DNA of 43,793 bases from the NCBI GenBank assembly GCA_016213755.1, contig JACQZT010000200.1, positions 66,710 to 110,502 on the forward strand, read 5' to 3'. The notes below the pieces were generated by a model. That model saw nothing but the letters and a program-made list of their open reading frames with translations, did no database searches and had not been told where the DNA came from. Shown here piece after piece: positions 25,015 through 33,781 of this stretch. A program made the position numbers and the translations under genes. Each line of letters begins with the position of its first letter. The stretch's first letter is position 1. The DNA comes from Acidobacteriota bacterium (GTDB lineage Bacteria; Acidobacteriota; Terriglobia; Bryobacterales; Bryobacteraceae).

Positions 25015-27476
25015 TCCCGGAAATGGAAGCTGCGCCGCGGCAGCGGCATGGCGCTACCAGCCCCGCGCACGCTCTTCCAGACGATCTCGTTCAGCTCGAA
25101 CTCGGGCGTGCGGTCGTAGTCCGAGAAGTCCATGGCCAGCGATTGCCGGGCGCCCCAAGCCAGCACGGTGTTCTTGGCGTTCACGTCCACCTGCGTCGGC
25201 ACGTGCGAAAACGGCGTCAGGTCGGGCTTGGCGGTGAAAGAGGCGTACATGGGCATGGCCGCCGCGTCGTACTGCGTCATGGGCGGCAGGCCCAGCAGCA
25301 GTTCGATGGTCCGCACCATGGACGAGGTCGTGTAGAGCGTGGAATCCACCGCGCGGCGGCGGGTGTAGGGGCTGACGACCAGGCCCGCGGTCCGGCGCGA
25401 GTCCACGTGGTCGGGGCCGTTCTGGGCGTCGTCTTCGATGATGAAAATGGCCGTTTCGGGCCAGTAGCGTGAGTGCGTGACGCGGTCCACGAGCTGCCCC
25501 ACGGCCCAGTCGTTGTTGGCCACCGCCGCCACCGGCGTGTGAGCGCCCGGAGTGGTTCCGCGCGTGTGGTTCTCGCCCAGGCTCATGACCACGTAATTGG
25601 GCAGACGCCTGGCGGGGTCGGGCGAATCGTAGTTCTTCTCGTACTGGCCGAACTCCTCGATGAACACCCGCACGTTGTCGGTGTCGCGCATGTCGGGCAG
25701 GCGGAACTTGGGACTGACGTGCCCGAACAGCGCCGCTATCCCAGGGCGCCCGTCCATCTGCGAACCGTCGCTGACGCGCTGCGCGTACTCGCCGTAAGAG
25801 CGGTAGGTAAGCCCCTTGCGCGCGGCCAGGTCCCACAAGTGTCCGGAAGAGGGCGTGTCTTCCGGCCCATTCACGGGCGCGCTGATGCGCCCGTACTGCG
25901 GCGGCCAGCGCTTCTCGTTGAAATCGGTGGCGTAGGCCGAGTTCGACCAGGAGTGGCCGTCCACCGACACTTCGCCGTCGCAGTAAAGGTTATCCAGCAG
26001 CACGAACTCCTCGGCGATCTTGTGCTGGTTGGGGGTCACCTTGCGGCCGAAAATGCAGAGCCGCGCATCGCCGTTGCCTTGCGGCAGATCGCCGAAAACC
26101 TGGTCGTAGGTGCGATTCTCCTTGATGATGTAAATGACGTGCCGAATGGGCGAACCCGGACCCACCTCGCGTGGCACAACCGACGGCCCCGACGCCGCCG
26201 GCCGTGCCCGGGCCAGCATGTCGTCGTTGTACGGGCAGTTGGCCATGGCCTGCTTGGTGTACCCGGCCAGCGCGGACTTCAGATCGCCCAGCGGCACCAC
26301 ACCCACGCTGCCGCGCTGGAGTGCGCCGATGTGCCTGCTGGGGCCTCCCTTTTCGGCCAGCGGGCTGGTCGGTCCCATGATGTTCGCGTAACCTCCCAGG
26401 CCTTTGGACGACCCCACCCACAGCGACTTGCCGTCGGGCGAAGGAGCCAGCGACGACGGATACCAGGGCGTGGGAATGAACCCGAGCACGTTCGACGCTT
26501 CGCGCTCGGAGACGTCGATGACCGCCACGTTATTGTTGTCGGCATTGGCCGCGAAGAGCGTCCGGCCGGCGGCGTCCAGCGCCAGGGCGTTGGGCGTGGA
26601 GCCCACCGGCGCCATCTTGTACATGGCCGTGGAAATCACCTCCACCGGCCGCAGCGCCTTGGTGTCCAGCACATACACCGAGTTCTCGTTCGAGCAGGCC
26701 ACGTAGAGCCGCCCGTCTTTTCCGAGCACCATGTCGTTGGGGTTGTTGCCCACCGGGAGCACCGCGCGCGTTTTGAGCGTGTTCGTGTCGATCGCGGTCA
26801 CCGACCGGCTGCCCCAATTGGAAACGTACAGGGTGTCGCCCGCGGGGTCGAGCACCAGGTCGTAGGGATGGATGTCGGTGGCGACCTCGCTCACGCGCGC
26901 GCCCGTGCGCGTGTCGAACACCACCACGTGCCCCGGCGCGGCTTGCGTGCCGCGGTTGGCCGCGTACAGCAGCGGCTTGCTGGGATGGTGCGCCAGCCCC
27001 GACCAGTAGATCCGGTTGGCCGGCAAACGGTGTTTGAACTCGCGCGACGGTTGGTCCGCCAGGCGGCCACCATCGAAGGCGAACTCATAGACCGGCGCGG
27101 CGGTCGGATTGACCCGGCTCTCGGCATTGCCGCCCGAGACATCCAGACGCTTCCCATCCGGCGACCAGACCAGCCCCAGCCAGGCCGACTTCAGCGGCGT
27201 CTTCTGCCGGATCTCCAGCGATGCCGGATCCACCACCATCAGGCTGTGCGGGTTGTATCCGCAGTTGAGGGCCACGATGTTCTTCCCGTCCGGAGTGGCG
27301 GTCAGGTTCAAAACGTAGTCGTCCGTCGCGGCGTGGCGCCCGGCGGGTTTGAGCCGCCATCCGTTGGGCAGAAAGGATCCGCCCTCGACCGGCCCCGGTG
27401 TTTGTGCCGCCAGGAGCGCGGCGCCCAACAGAGTTGCCAGCCCTAGCCTGGCCGGCGTTCTTGTGGTAGTAATCAT
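25011..27476 (-). CDS. YVTN/YncE-like beta-propeller fused to an alkaline-phosphatase-superfamily phosphoesterase
   Basis: 821 aa; N-terminal propeller (LYVSNWGSRSVTAIDTNTLKTRAVLPVGNNPNDMV); C-terminal HVIYIIKENRTYDQVFGDLPQGNGD, ETAIFIIEDDAQNGPDHVDSRRTAGLVVSPYTRR. Confidence 0.92.
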   Translation of the reverse strand: MITTTRTPARLGLATLLGAALLAAQTPGPVEGGSFLPNGWRLKPAGRHAATDDYVLNLTATPDGKNIVALNCGYNPHSLMVVDPASLEIRQKTPLKSAWLGLVWSPDGKRLDVSGGNAESRVNPTAAPVYEFAFDGGRLADQPSREFKHRLPANRIYWSGLAHHPSKPLLYAANRGTQAAPGHVVVFDTRTGARVSEVATDIHPYDLVLDPAGDTLYVSNWGSRSVTAIDTNTLKTRAVLPVGNNPNDMVLGKDGRLYVACSNENSVYVLDTKALRPVEVISTAMYKMAPVGSTPNALALDAAGRTLFAANADNNNVAVIDVSEREASNVLGFIPTPWYPSSLAPSPDGKSLWVGSSKGLGGYANIMGPTSPLAEKGGPSRHIGALQRGSVGVVPLGDLKSALAGYTKQAMANCPYNDDMLARARPAASGPSVVPREVGPGSPIRHVIYIIKENRTYDQVFGDLPQGNGDARLCIFGRKVTPNQHKIAEEFVLLDNLYCDGEVSVDGHSWSNSAYATDFNEKRWPPQYGRISAPVNGPEDTPSSGHLWDLAARKGLTYRSYGEYAQRVSDGSQMDGRPGIAALFGHVSPKFRLPDMRDTDNVRVFIEEFGQYEKNYDSPDPARRLPNYVVMSLGENHTRGTTPGAHTPVAAVANNDWAVGQLVDRVTHSRYWPETAIFIIEDDAQNGPDHVDSRRTAGLVVSPYTRRRAVDSTLYTTSSMVRTIELLLGLPPMTQYDAAAMPMYASFTAKPDLTPFSHVPTQVDVNAKNTVLAWGARQSLAMDFSDYDRTPEFELNEIVWKSVRGAGSAMPLPRRSFHFRD

Positions 27477-27551
27477 GGTTTACCTGGTTGCACCCTTAGA
27501 AATGGTGACACATCCGGACTCGGAAGTGTCGGACTTGGAGGCCGCCGCAAG

Positions 27552-28640
27552 ATGATATTTCTCCGTCACTTCCTGTTCGCCCTGTGCCTGCCGGCGCTGG
27601 CAGCATCGGATATCACGCAGGTGGAGGTGTTCCGCTCCGGCGAGGACGGCTATCACACCTACCGCATCCCGGCACTGGTCATGACCAAGAAGGGAACGCT
27701 GCTGGCCTTCTGCGAAGGGCGCCGCTCGGGCGGCGGCGATAGCGGCGATATCGACCTGCTGGTCAAGCGCAGCTTCGACAATGGCCGCACCTGGTCCCGG
27801 AGCGAGACTATCGCCGACCTGGGCGACAATACCGTCGGCAATCCGGCGCCGGTGGTCGAACGCAAGAGCGGGGCTATTCTGCTGCTTCTGACCCGCAACC
27901 CCGGGAAGGTGACTGAACGGCAGATCGTGGACGGCACGGCCGCCGGGACCCGCACCGTCTGGATCACGCGCAGCGCCGACGACGGCGCCACCTGGAGCGC
28001 GCCCGAGGAGATCACAGCGGCGGTGAAGCGCCCGGACTGGACCTGGTACGCCACCGGACCGGGCAACGGCATCCAGCTTCGCGACGGGCGGTTGGTCATC
28101 CCGTGCGACCACATCACGGCCGGCGGCAAGGTCATGCACTCGCACGTCATCTTCAGCGACGACCGCGGCCGGACCTGGAAGATCGGCGGCGTGGCCGGCG
28201 AGAAGACCAACGAAAGCGCCGTAGTCGAACTCGGCGACCGCTCGCTGATGCTCAACATGCGCAGCTATCACGGCCAGAACCGCCGCGCCGTGGCCTGGAG
28301 CAAGGACCGCGGCCTGAGCTGGTCCGAATCGCAACTCGACCCGGCCCTGATCGAATCCGTCTGCCAGGCCAGCCTCATCCGCTATGGCAAGAACGTCTTG
28401 CTGTTCTCCAATCCCGCCGACACCAAGCGCGTCAAGATGACCGTGAAACTCAGCCGGGACGAAGGCCGCACCTGGCCCGTGTCGCGGCTGATTCACGAAG
28501 GGCCGGCGGCCTATTCGTCGCTGGCGCGACTGAAAGACGGCTCGGTGGGATTGCTCTACGAGCGAGGCGAACAGCGGCCTTACGAGCGAATCACGTTTGC
28601 CCGCTTCAGCCTCGCCTGGCTGGCCGGAGGAAACAACTGA
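27552..28640 (+). CDS. Secreted exo-alpha-sialidase (GH33-like)
   Basis: 362 aa; signal peptide; YRIPALVMTKKGTLLAFCEGRRS; Asp-box repeats SFDNGRTWS, SADDGATWS, SDDRGRTWK, SRDEGRTWP. Confidence 0.9.
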   Translation: MIFLRHFLFALCLPALAASDITQVEVFRSGEDGYHTYRIPALVMTKKGTLLAFCEGRRSGGGDSGDIDLLVKRSFDNGRTWSRSETIADLGDNTVGNPAPVVERKSGAILLLLTRNPGKVTERQIVDGTAAGTRTVWITRSADDGATWSAPEEITAAVKRPDWTWYATGPGNGIQLRDGRLVIPCDHITAGGKVMHSHVIFSDDRGRTWKIGGVAGEKTNESAVVELGDRSLMLNMRSYHGQNRRAVAWSKDRGLSWSESQLDPALIESVCQASLIRYGKNVLLFSNPADTKRVKMTVKLSRDEGRTWPVSRLIHEGPAAYSSLARLKDGSVGLLYERGEQRPYERITFARFSLAWLAGGNN

Positions 28641-28641
28641 C

Positions 28642-29502
28642 ATGCGGACGAAACCATTTCCGGCCCAGGTTGGAGGCCGGTTCCTGGCGGCGTGCGGCGC
28701 GGCGTATCGGAACAATTGCCTGGGCATCGCCAAGGGCGCGGCGTACTCGTCGCTGCTGGCGATCTTCCCGGTACTGAGTTCGATCGCCGCCATCCTGGTG
28801 CAGGCCAATGCCGAGGCGGTCTCCCGCACCCTGGCGGACCTGTTGTTCAATGCCCTGCCGCCGGGAACGGAAAACCTGCTGGTGCACAACTTCGACGTTC
28901 GGGCGCCGCGCCCCATCACGCTGCTGATCGGCGCCGCTCTGTTCGCCGCCTGGGCGGGCTCGGGCGTGATGATAAGCCTGATGGAGGGCTTTCGCGGCGC
29001 CTACGGCATCCGAGAGGGGCGCCCGGTGGTGGCGCAGCGCGCCATGGCGGTGTTCTTGGTGCTGTTGTGCGCCGTTCCCGCCGTGGCCGCCTCGGCGGCC
29101 ATCCTGTTCGGCCGGCAGACCGAGCGAACCCTGCTCTTGTGGCTGGGCCTGCTGCCGGCCGGAGAACAACTGCGGGGCGGACTGCAACTGGCCGGCAGCG
29201 TCCTGCGCTACGCGACGACCCTGGGGTCCATCGTGGTGGTGACCGCGGCTCTGTACCGTTTCGGACCCAACCGGCCAGGCAAGAACTGGCGCGAAGTCTG
29301 GCCCGGGGCCTTGGTCGCCACCATCCTGTGGTTTGCCGCCACCAGCGCCTTTGGCTGGTACGTCCGCAATGTGGCCACCTACAACGTGCTGTACGGCAGC
29401 ATCGGCGCGGTGATCACGTTTCTGGTGTGGACGTACGTGCTGGCCGTCGTCGCCCTGGTGGGCTGCGAGTTTAACGCCTGGAGCGTCCGGCGCGACGCTT
29501 GA
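28642..29502 (+). CDS. YihY/BrkB family inner-membrane protein
   Basis: 286 aa; AKGAAYSSLLAIFPVLSSIAAIL; WPGALVATILWFAATSAFGWYVRNVATYNVLYGSIGAVITFLVWTYVLAVVALVGCEFN. Confidence 0.9.
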   Translation: MRTKPFPAQVGGRFLAACGAAYRNNCLGIAKGAAYSSLLAIFPVLSSIAAILVQANAEAVSRTLADLLFNALPPGTENLLVHNFDVRAPRPITLLIGAALFAAWAGSGVMISLMEGFRGAYGIREGRPVVAQRAMAVFLVLLCAVPAVAASAAILFGRQTERTLLLWLGLLPAGEQLRGGLQLAGSVLRYATTLGSIVVVTAALYRFGPNRPGKNWREVWPGALVATILWFAATSAFGWYVRNVATYNVLYGSIGAVITFLVWTYVLAVVALVGCEFNAWSVRRDA

Positions 29503-30232
29503 TAACGCCCAGACCGATGAGCCCGGCGCCGATCAGCGCCAGCGTGCCGGGTTCGGGGACGTTGGCGGCCCCGGGTATCCACTGCTCCGCGAAGCCGGTT
29601 CCATACTGGAAGCGCACATTGCCGATGGCCGCCGACGGGTCGAAGTTGGCCGGAACCGAGAAGGCGAACACCGCCCCATAGCGGATGTAAGGATTGTTGT
29701 GCTCCAGTCCGCCGTTTCCGGTGGTCGGGTTGTCGCCCTTCGGCGCCAGGGAGAAGTCGCCTCCCCCAATCGCGATCTGACCCGCGATGGAGAGATCCTG
29801 GCTCGTGTCAAACCGATCTGCCCTGCCGAAGAATCCGAGGCCGACCGCGCCGATGCCATACTGCTGGCCGACGGGGCTGCCCGAGGTGAACTGGTGGTAG
29901 GCCCATTCGCCTCCGATGTTGGGATCGGCCGGAGAACTGCAACCCGCGTCCGTCGGGTAGAGCAGACAACTGCCGGCGTCCACTTTCGCCCACTCCGGCG
30001 TCAGCGTGGGGTTGTTCGCCACGTCGAAGAACACCCCGCCGATCATGTCGGTGGGAACCAGGGCGTCGGCCAGGGAGGTGTTCCGGAGCGTGATCCACAA
30101 CTCGCTGCCCACCATTTTGAATTGGATGGCCGCCTGCCGGTCTCCCGCCCCCCCAGTAAACACGATGTCGGTTGCGGAAAGGCTGCCTACGGTAAGGGTC
30201 AGCCACAGGATGATCATCACGATTCGTCGCAT
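29471..30232 (-). CDS. PEP-CTERM sorting-domain protein
   Basis: 253 aa; signal peptide; C-terminus NVPEPGTLALIGAGLIGLGVIKRRAGRSRR is a PEP-CTERM motif; 32-bp convergent overlap with the YihY gene. Confidence 0.88.
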   Translation of the reverse strand: MRRIVMIILWLTLTVGSLSATDIVFTGGAGDRQAAIQFKMVGSELWITLRNTSLADALVPTDMIGGVFFDVANNPTLTPEWAKVDAGSCLLYPTDAGCSSPADPNIGGEWAYHQFTSGSPVGQQYGIGAVGLGFFGRADRFDTSQDLSIAGQIAIGGGDFSLAPKGDNPTTGNGGLEHNNPYIRYGAVFAFSVPANFDPSAAIGNVRFQYGTGFAEQWIPGAANVPEPGTLALIGAGLIGLGVIKRRAGRSRR

Positions 30233-30250
30233 AGTCTGGAATAATCGTAC

Positions 30251-30328
30251 TTCCCCTAAGGGGAAACACCGATAGACCGGCGGTACTCAAAAGAATCGAC
30301 TTAGGTTTAGTACCCTAAATTGGGTAGT
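30251..30328 (-). promoter_or_regulatory. Upstream region of the PEP-CTERM gene with two inverted repeats
   Basis: TTCCCC-TAA-GGGGAA (30251-30265) and AGTACCC-TAAATT-GGGTAGT (30309-30328). Confidence 0.4.
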
Positions 30329-30458
30329 CCGTGCGGCAAAGTGGTACCAAAGTCCCAAAAGAAACCCGGGTAGATCAGGCTGACGGGGTTTGACGAGGTT
30401 TTGCGGGATCGCGCCGCGGCGGGAAGGACGCCTGGGCCAGGAACGCTATAATGCCCTC

Positions 30459-30947
30459 ATGAGCGAGCTCGCAGAATTGCTGGAGCGGTTCCGCCGCGGA
30501 GCGGAGTTGGTGGCGGTGGCCGCCACCGGCGCCGCGGGGAGCGAACTGGATTGGACGCCCGGCCCCGGCAGATGGAGCGTGCGGCAGATTCTGTGCCACT
30601 TGGCCGACTCAGAGATGGTGGGGGCAGACCGCTTGCGGCGCATCATCGCCGAGGAGAACCCCACCCTCGTGGCCTACGACCAGGACGCCTGGGCGCGCAA
30701 CCTGGACTACACCCGGCGCAAAGTTTCGCAGGCGCTGGAGATGTTTCGCCGGATTCGGAGTGAGAATTACGAACTGCTGAAGGACGTGCCCGAGCCGGCC
30801 TGCGAACGCATCGGCACGCACAGCGAACGCGGCCGCGTGACCCTCAGGGACATGTTAGAAACCTACGCCAAGCACGCCGAGGGCCACGCCGCGCAAATCC
30901 GCGCCGTGCGCGAGCAGTATAAAGCGGAGCGTGCGGGGAAGGCCTGA
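30459..30947 (+). CDS. DinB family protein (putative metal-dependent hydrolase fold)
   Basis: 162 aa; GRWSVRQILCHLADSEMVGADRLRRII; DMLETYAKHAEGHAAQIRAVREQY. Confidence 0.85.
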   Translation: MSELAELLERFRRGAELVAVAATGAAGSELDWTPGPGRWSVRQILCHLADSEMVGADRLRRIIAEENPTLVAYDQDAWARNLDYTRRKVSQALEMFRRIRSENYELLKDVPEPACERIGTHSERGRVTLRDMLETYAKHAEGHAAQIRAVREQYKAERAGKA

Positions 30948-30990
30948 AGGATGCGGGGGCAGGGTTGGAGGCCTGCCCCGCGGGGCAGAG

Positions 30991-31203
30991 CTACTTCTTT
31001 TCCGTATAGCCCTCGAAAGACTTCTTCGTGCCGTAGTATTTGCCGGCGGCATTCAGGTCCTTGGAACCCATCTTGACGTGGCAAAAGGTGCAGGCCTTCT
31101 TCTCTTTCTTCGAGTATTCGACCTTGCCGAAGCTGACTGTGGTGGTGAACACCAGACCCACAACAAACACGGCAGCCGGAACGATGTATTTCAAAAATCG
31201 CAT
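30991..31203 (-). CDS. Very small exported monoheme c-type cytochrome-like protein
   Basis: 70 aa; MRFLKYIVPAAVFVVGLVFTTTVSFGKVEYSKKEKKACTFCHVKMGSKDLNAAGKYYGTKKSFEGYTEKK; single CXXCH. Confidence 0.75.
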   Translation of the reverse strand: MRFLKYIVPAAVFVVGLVFTTTVSFGKVEYSKKEKKACTFCHVKMGSKDLNAAGKYYGTKKSFEGYTEKK

Positions 31204-31269
31204 ATTTTCTCCTCGGATAGTGGAAACCGGCAACCCAGAACAGCCGGCCTATTTATCATTATCTCACTA

Positions 31270-32136
31270 CTATGGGAGACGTTGCAGGCGGCGCAAGGTT
31301 TCGTGTACCACTTGGCCCACCACGGTGAAGCTGGCGGCGTCCAGCTTGTCCAGGGTGTCCCCGGCGGTGTGCCAGGGCGGGTAGTCGAAGTCGATGAGGT
31401 TGAGCGCCGGCGCCCCCTGGCGCAGGAAGGGCATGTGGTCGTCCTCCACCGCCGAGAGCGAATTCAGGAAGTGGCGCGCGTAGCCCAGGTCGGCGGCCGC
31501 CTGCCACACCAGCTTGCGCAGCGCCGCGGTCGAGTTCCATTCCTCCAGGATCCCCAGGTTTTTGTCGCCGATCATATCCACGTTGATCAGCGCCTTCACG
31601 CGCGGCAGCGTGCCGTCGCCCGCCCACCGCGCGGCCAGGTGGCGGCTGCCGTAGATCCCGTCGGTGGCCGACCAGTCGCCAAACGCCTCTTCGCCGTCGA
31701 ACCAGACCAGCCACACCTGGCCGGCGAGATTGCGCCCGGCCAGCGTGCGCGCCATCTCAAGCAGAAAACCGGTCGAGGCTCCGCCGTCGTTGGCGCCGAC
31801 GAAGCGGATCTTCAGCATGTGCTTGGTGTCGTAGTGGCCGGTGAGAACCACCACCCGGCCCGAACCGCCGCCGAAGCGGGCGATGATGTTCTTCATCGCC
31901 ACCGGCCCGATGGGAGTCTGCGCGGTGAAGTTGTCCTCCTCCACGCGCGCACCCTGGGCGCGCGCCTCGCCGGCGATCAGGGTCTGCAATTTGCGGATGG
32001 CGGCCGAGCCTGGCGGGCGCGGCCCCAAAGCCACCGCGCGGCGCGTGTATTCGAGCGCCGAAGCGCCGCTGAAATCGGCTCCCAGAGCCGCCGCGCCGGC
32101 GAGCAGGAACATCAGAATGGTTTTCGGGCCGTGCAT
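31270..32136 (-). CDS. M28 family peptidase / glutaminyl-peptide cyclotransferase-like
   Basis: 288 aa from ATG at 32136; LTGHYDTK, GANDGGASTGFLLEMAR, VWFDGEEAFGDWSATDGIYGSRHLA, AVEDDHMPFLRQGAPALNLIDFDYPPWHTAGDTLD. Confidence 0.87.
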   Translation of the reverse strand: MHGPKTILMFLLAGAAALGADFSGASALEYTRRAVALGPRPPGSAAIRKLQTLIAGEARAQGARVEEDNFTAQTPIGPVAMKNIIARFGGGSGRVVVLTGHYDTKHMLKIRFVGANDGGASTGFLLEMARTLAGRNLAGQVWLVWFDGEEAFGDWSATDGIYGSRHLAARWAGDGTLPRVKALINVDMIGDKNLGILEEWNSTAALRKLVWQAAADLGYARHFLNSLSAVEDDHMPFLRQGAPALNLIDFDYPPWHTAGDTLDKLDAASFTVVGQVVHETLRRLQRLP

Positions 32137-32804
32137 AAGTATCCCAAGGTAAAATTGCGTTCCCGGTCCAGCCGGTCGAACCAGGGCAAAACCAGTGCGG
32201 GCGGCACGAGCAGCAGTGCCGCGACGGCGAACAGCGGTCCCGGAAAGAACTGCAGCGCGTTGAACAGGCGCCGCGAAAGCAGCCGGAAGATCCCGCCCGC
32301 GGCCTCGATGCGCACCACCTCCAGCCCGGCCTGGGCCACGAGCAACGCCAGCCCGTGGCGGGTGACGCGAAAGTAGTCGTGCGGCGCCTGGTGCACTTCC
32401 CAGTCCTGCGGAACCACCACAAGGGCTGTGCCGCCGGGCTTGAGGCAGGCGCCCAGCTCGGCGACCGCGCGCGCCGGGCCGGTCACGTGTTCGAGAGTGA
32501 CCACGCTGAGGAACGCGTCGAAGGTCCCGGGCCGGAACGGGAGCCTCGCCAGGTCGGCGACGGCGTCCAGCCGGCCGTAGTCCCAGTGCGTGTCGCCGAT
32601 CGCCAGGTCCACGCCGCAGTAGCGCTGCCGGGCGAAGAAGGGCGCATGGCGGCACTCCCCCGCCCCGGCGTCCAGCACTCGCGCGCCGGCGGGCAGGGCC
32701 GCCGCAAAGTTGCGCACGGCGTCCTCGATGCGGGCCTCGAAGTCGAACACGTAGCGCCGAAGAAATCCGGGCAGGCGGCGGGCGGCTCCGCGGTACAACA
32801 TCAT
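32112..32804 (-). CDS. Class I SAM-dependent methyltransferase
   Basis: 230 aa; ARVLDAGAGECRHAPFF, DAFLSVVTLEHVTGPARAVAELGACLKPGGTALVVVPQDWEVHQAPHDYFRVT. Confidence 0.88.
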   Translation of the reverse strand: MMLYRGAARRLPGFLRRYVFDFEARIEDAVRNFAAALPAGARVLDAGAGECRHAPFFARQRYCGVDLAIGDTHWDYGRLDAVADLARLPFRPGTFDAFLSVVTLEHVTGPARAVAELGACLKPGGTALVVVPQDWEVHQAPHDYFRVTRHGLALLVAQAGLEVVRIEAAGGIFRLLSRRLFNALQFFPGPLFAVAALLLVPPALVLPWFDRLDRERNFTLGYLCTARKPF

Positions 32805-33781
32805 GACGGTTTCTTGCGCGCCTCCACCATCACCGTCGAGCCGGCGTGGCAGGCCGCCTCCATCAGTGCGAACGGCAGGCAGGCCGCCACCAGCGCCAGG
32901 TAGGCCAGGTTCTTGATCAAGGCCACCCGCGGCGTCTCCCGGATGCGCCGGATGCGCCGCACCATGGGGTCCAGCCCGGGCGCGAGGCTGGTGGCAAACC
33001 CGGCCGGGTTATCCCGCAGCGAGAAGTGCTTCATGCGGACCACCTCGAAGCCGCTGGCATCCAACAGCGGCTCCAGGTCGCGCGCTCGGAAGTCGAACAG
33101 GTGGCGCGGAACATCCAGCCCCGTCCAGTTTTCGCCCAGGAGGAAAAACTGCCAGCAGGCTGCGTTCGGCACCTGCACCACCAGCCGGCCATCGGGCTGG
33201 AGCAGGCGATGCGCGGCCTCCAGGTAGGCGCCCGGCTCGTACAGATGCTCCAGGACGTGGAACATGGTGACCATCGAGCAAGAGCCCGGCGCAAAGGGCG
33301 CGCGGGACAAACTGGCGCAGACCACCGGCACGTTCTTTTCCCGCCAGGCGACCGCGGCGGCGTCACAGGAGAAATCCAGCCCCGCCACCCTCAGTTCGGG
33401 CTTCCGCAGCAGGCTCAGGAACAGCCCGCCGCCGCAGCCGACATCCAGCACCAGGCCCTCTCCCGCGGTGGCCGCCAGCGCGCGCCGGACGAACCGGACA
33501 TGGTCGCGCAGCACGAGCCGGCGGTAGGATTCCGCCAGCCGCCAGGCCGTGTCGTGACCGGGTGCAAACCAGTAGTTGTCCGGATAGTAGCGCCCCAGTT
33601 CCGCCGGCGGCGGGCACGGATCCAGCCGCAACAAGCGGCACTCGCCGCATTCGACCACCCGGAAGAGCTTGTTGGTGGTCCGGTAGAGGCGGTCCGCCGA
33701 CTCGCACAGGACCTGGGCAACGGTCGATTCGCAGGCCGGACACGGGCCGAATTCCAGGGGCTCCTGAGCTTTCTTCTGCAT
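32801..33781 (-). CDS. Class I SAM-dependent methyltransferase with N-terminal zinc-ribbon-like cysteines
   Basis: 326 aa from ATG at 33781; CPACES..VVECGECRLLRLDPCPPPAELGRYYPDNY; LVLDVGCGGGLFLSLL; FHVLEHLYEPGAYLEAAHRLLQPDGRLVVQVPN. Confidence 0.88.
   Translation of the reverse strand: MQKKAQEPLEFGPCPACESTVAQVLCESADRLYRTTNKLFRVVECGECRLLRLDPCPPPAELGRYYPDNYWFAPGHDTAWRLAESYRRLVLRDHVRFVRRALAATAGEGLVLDVGCGGGLFLSLLRKPELRVAGLDFSCDAAAVAWREKNVPVVCASLSRAPFAPGSCSMVTMFHVLEHLYEPGAYLEAAHRLLQPDGRLVVQVPNAACWQFFLLGENWTGLDVPRHLFDFRARDLEPLLDASGFEVVRMKHFSLRDNPAGFATSLAPGLDPMVRRIRRIRETPRVALIKNLAYLALVAACLPFALMEAACHAGSTVMVEARKKPS

Noticed and set aside
26891-26930. GCGCGCGCCCGTGCGCGTG-type GC alternation as a possible structural element
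   Set aside because: Lies inside the coding region of the YVTN-phosphoesterase; explained by Arg/Ala/Val codons.
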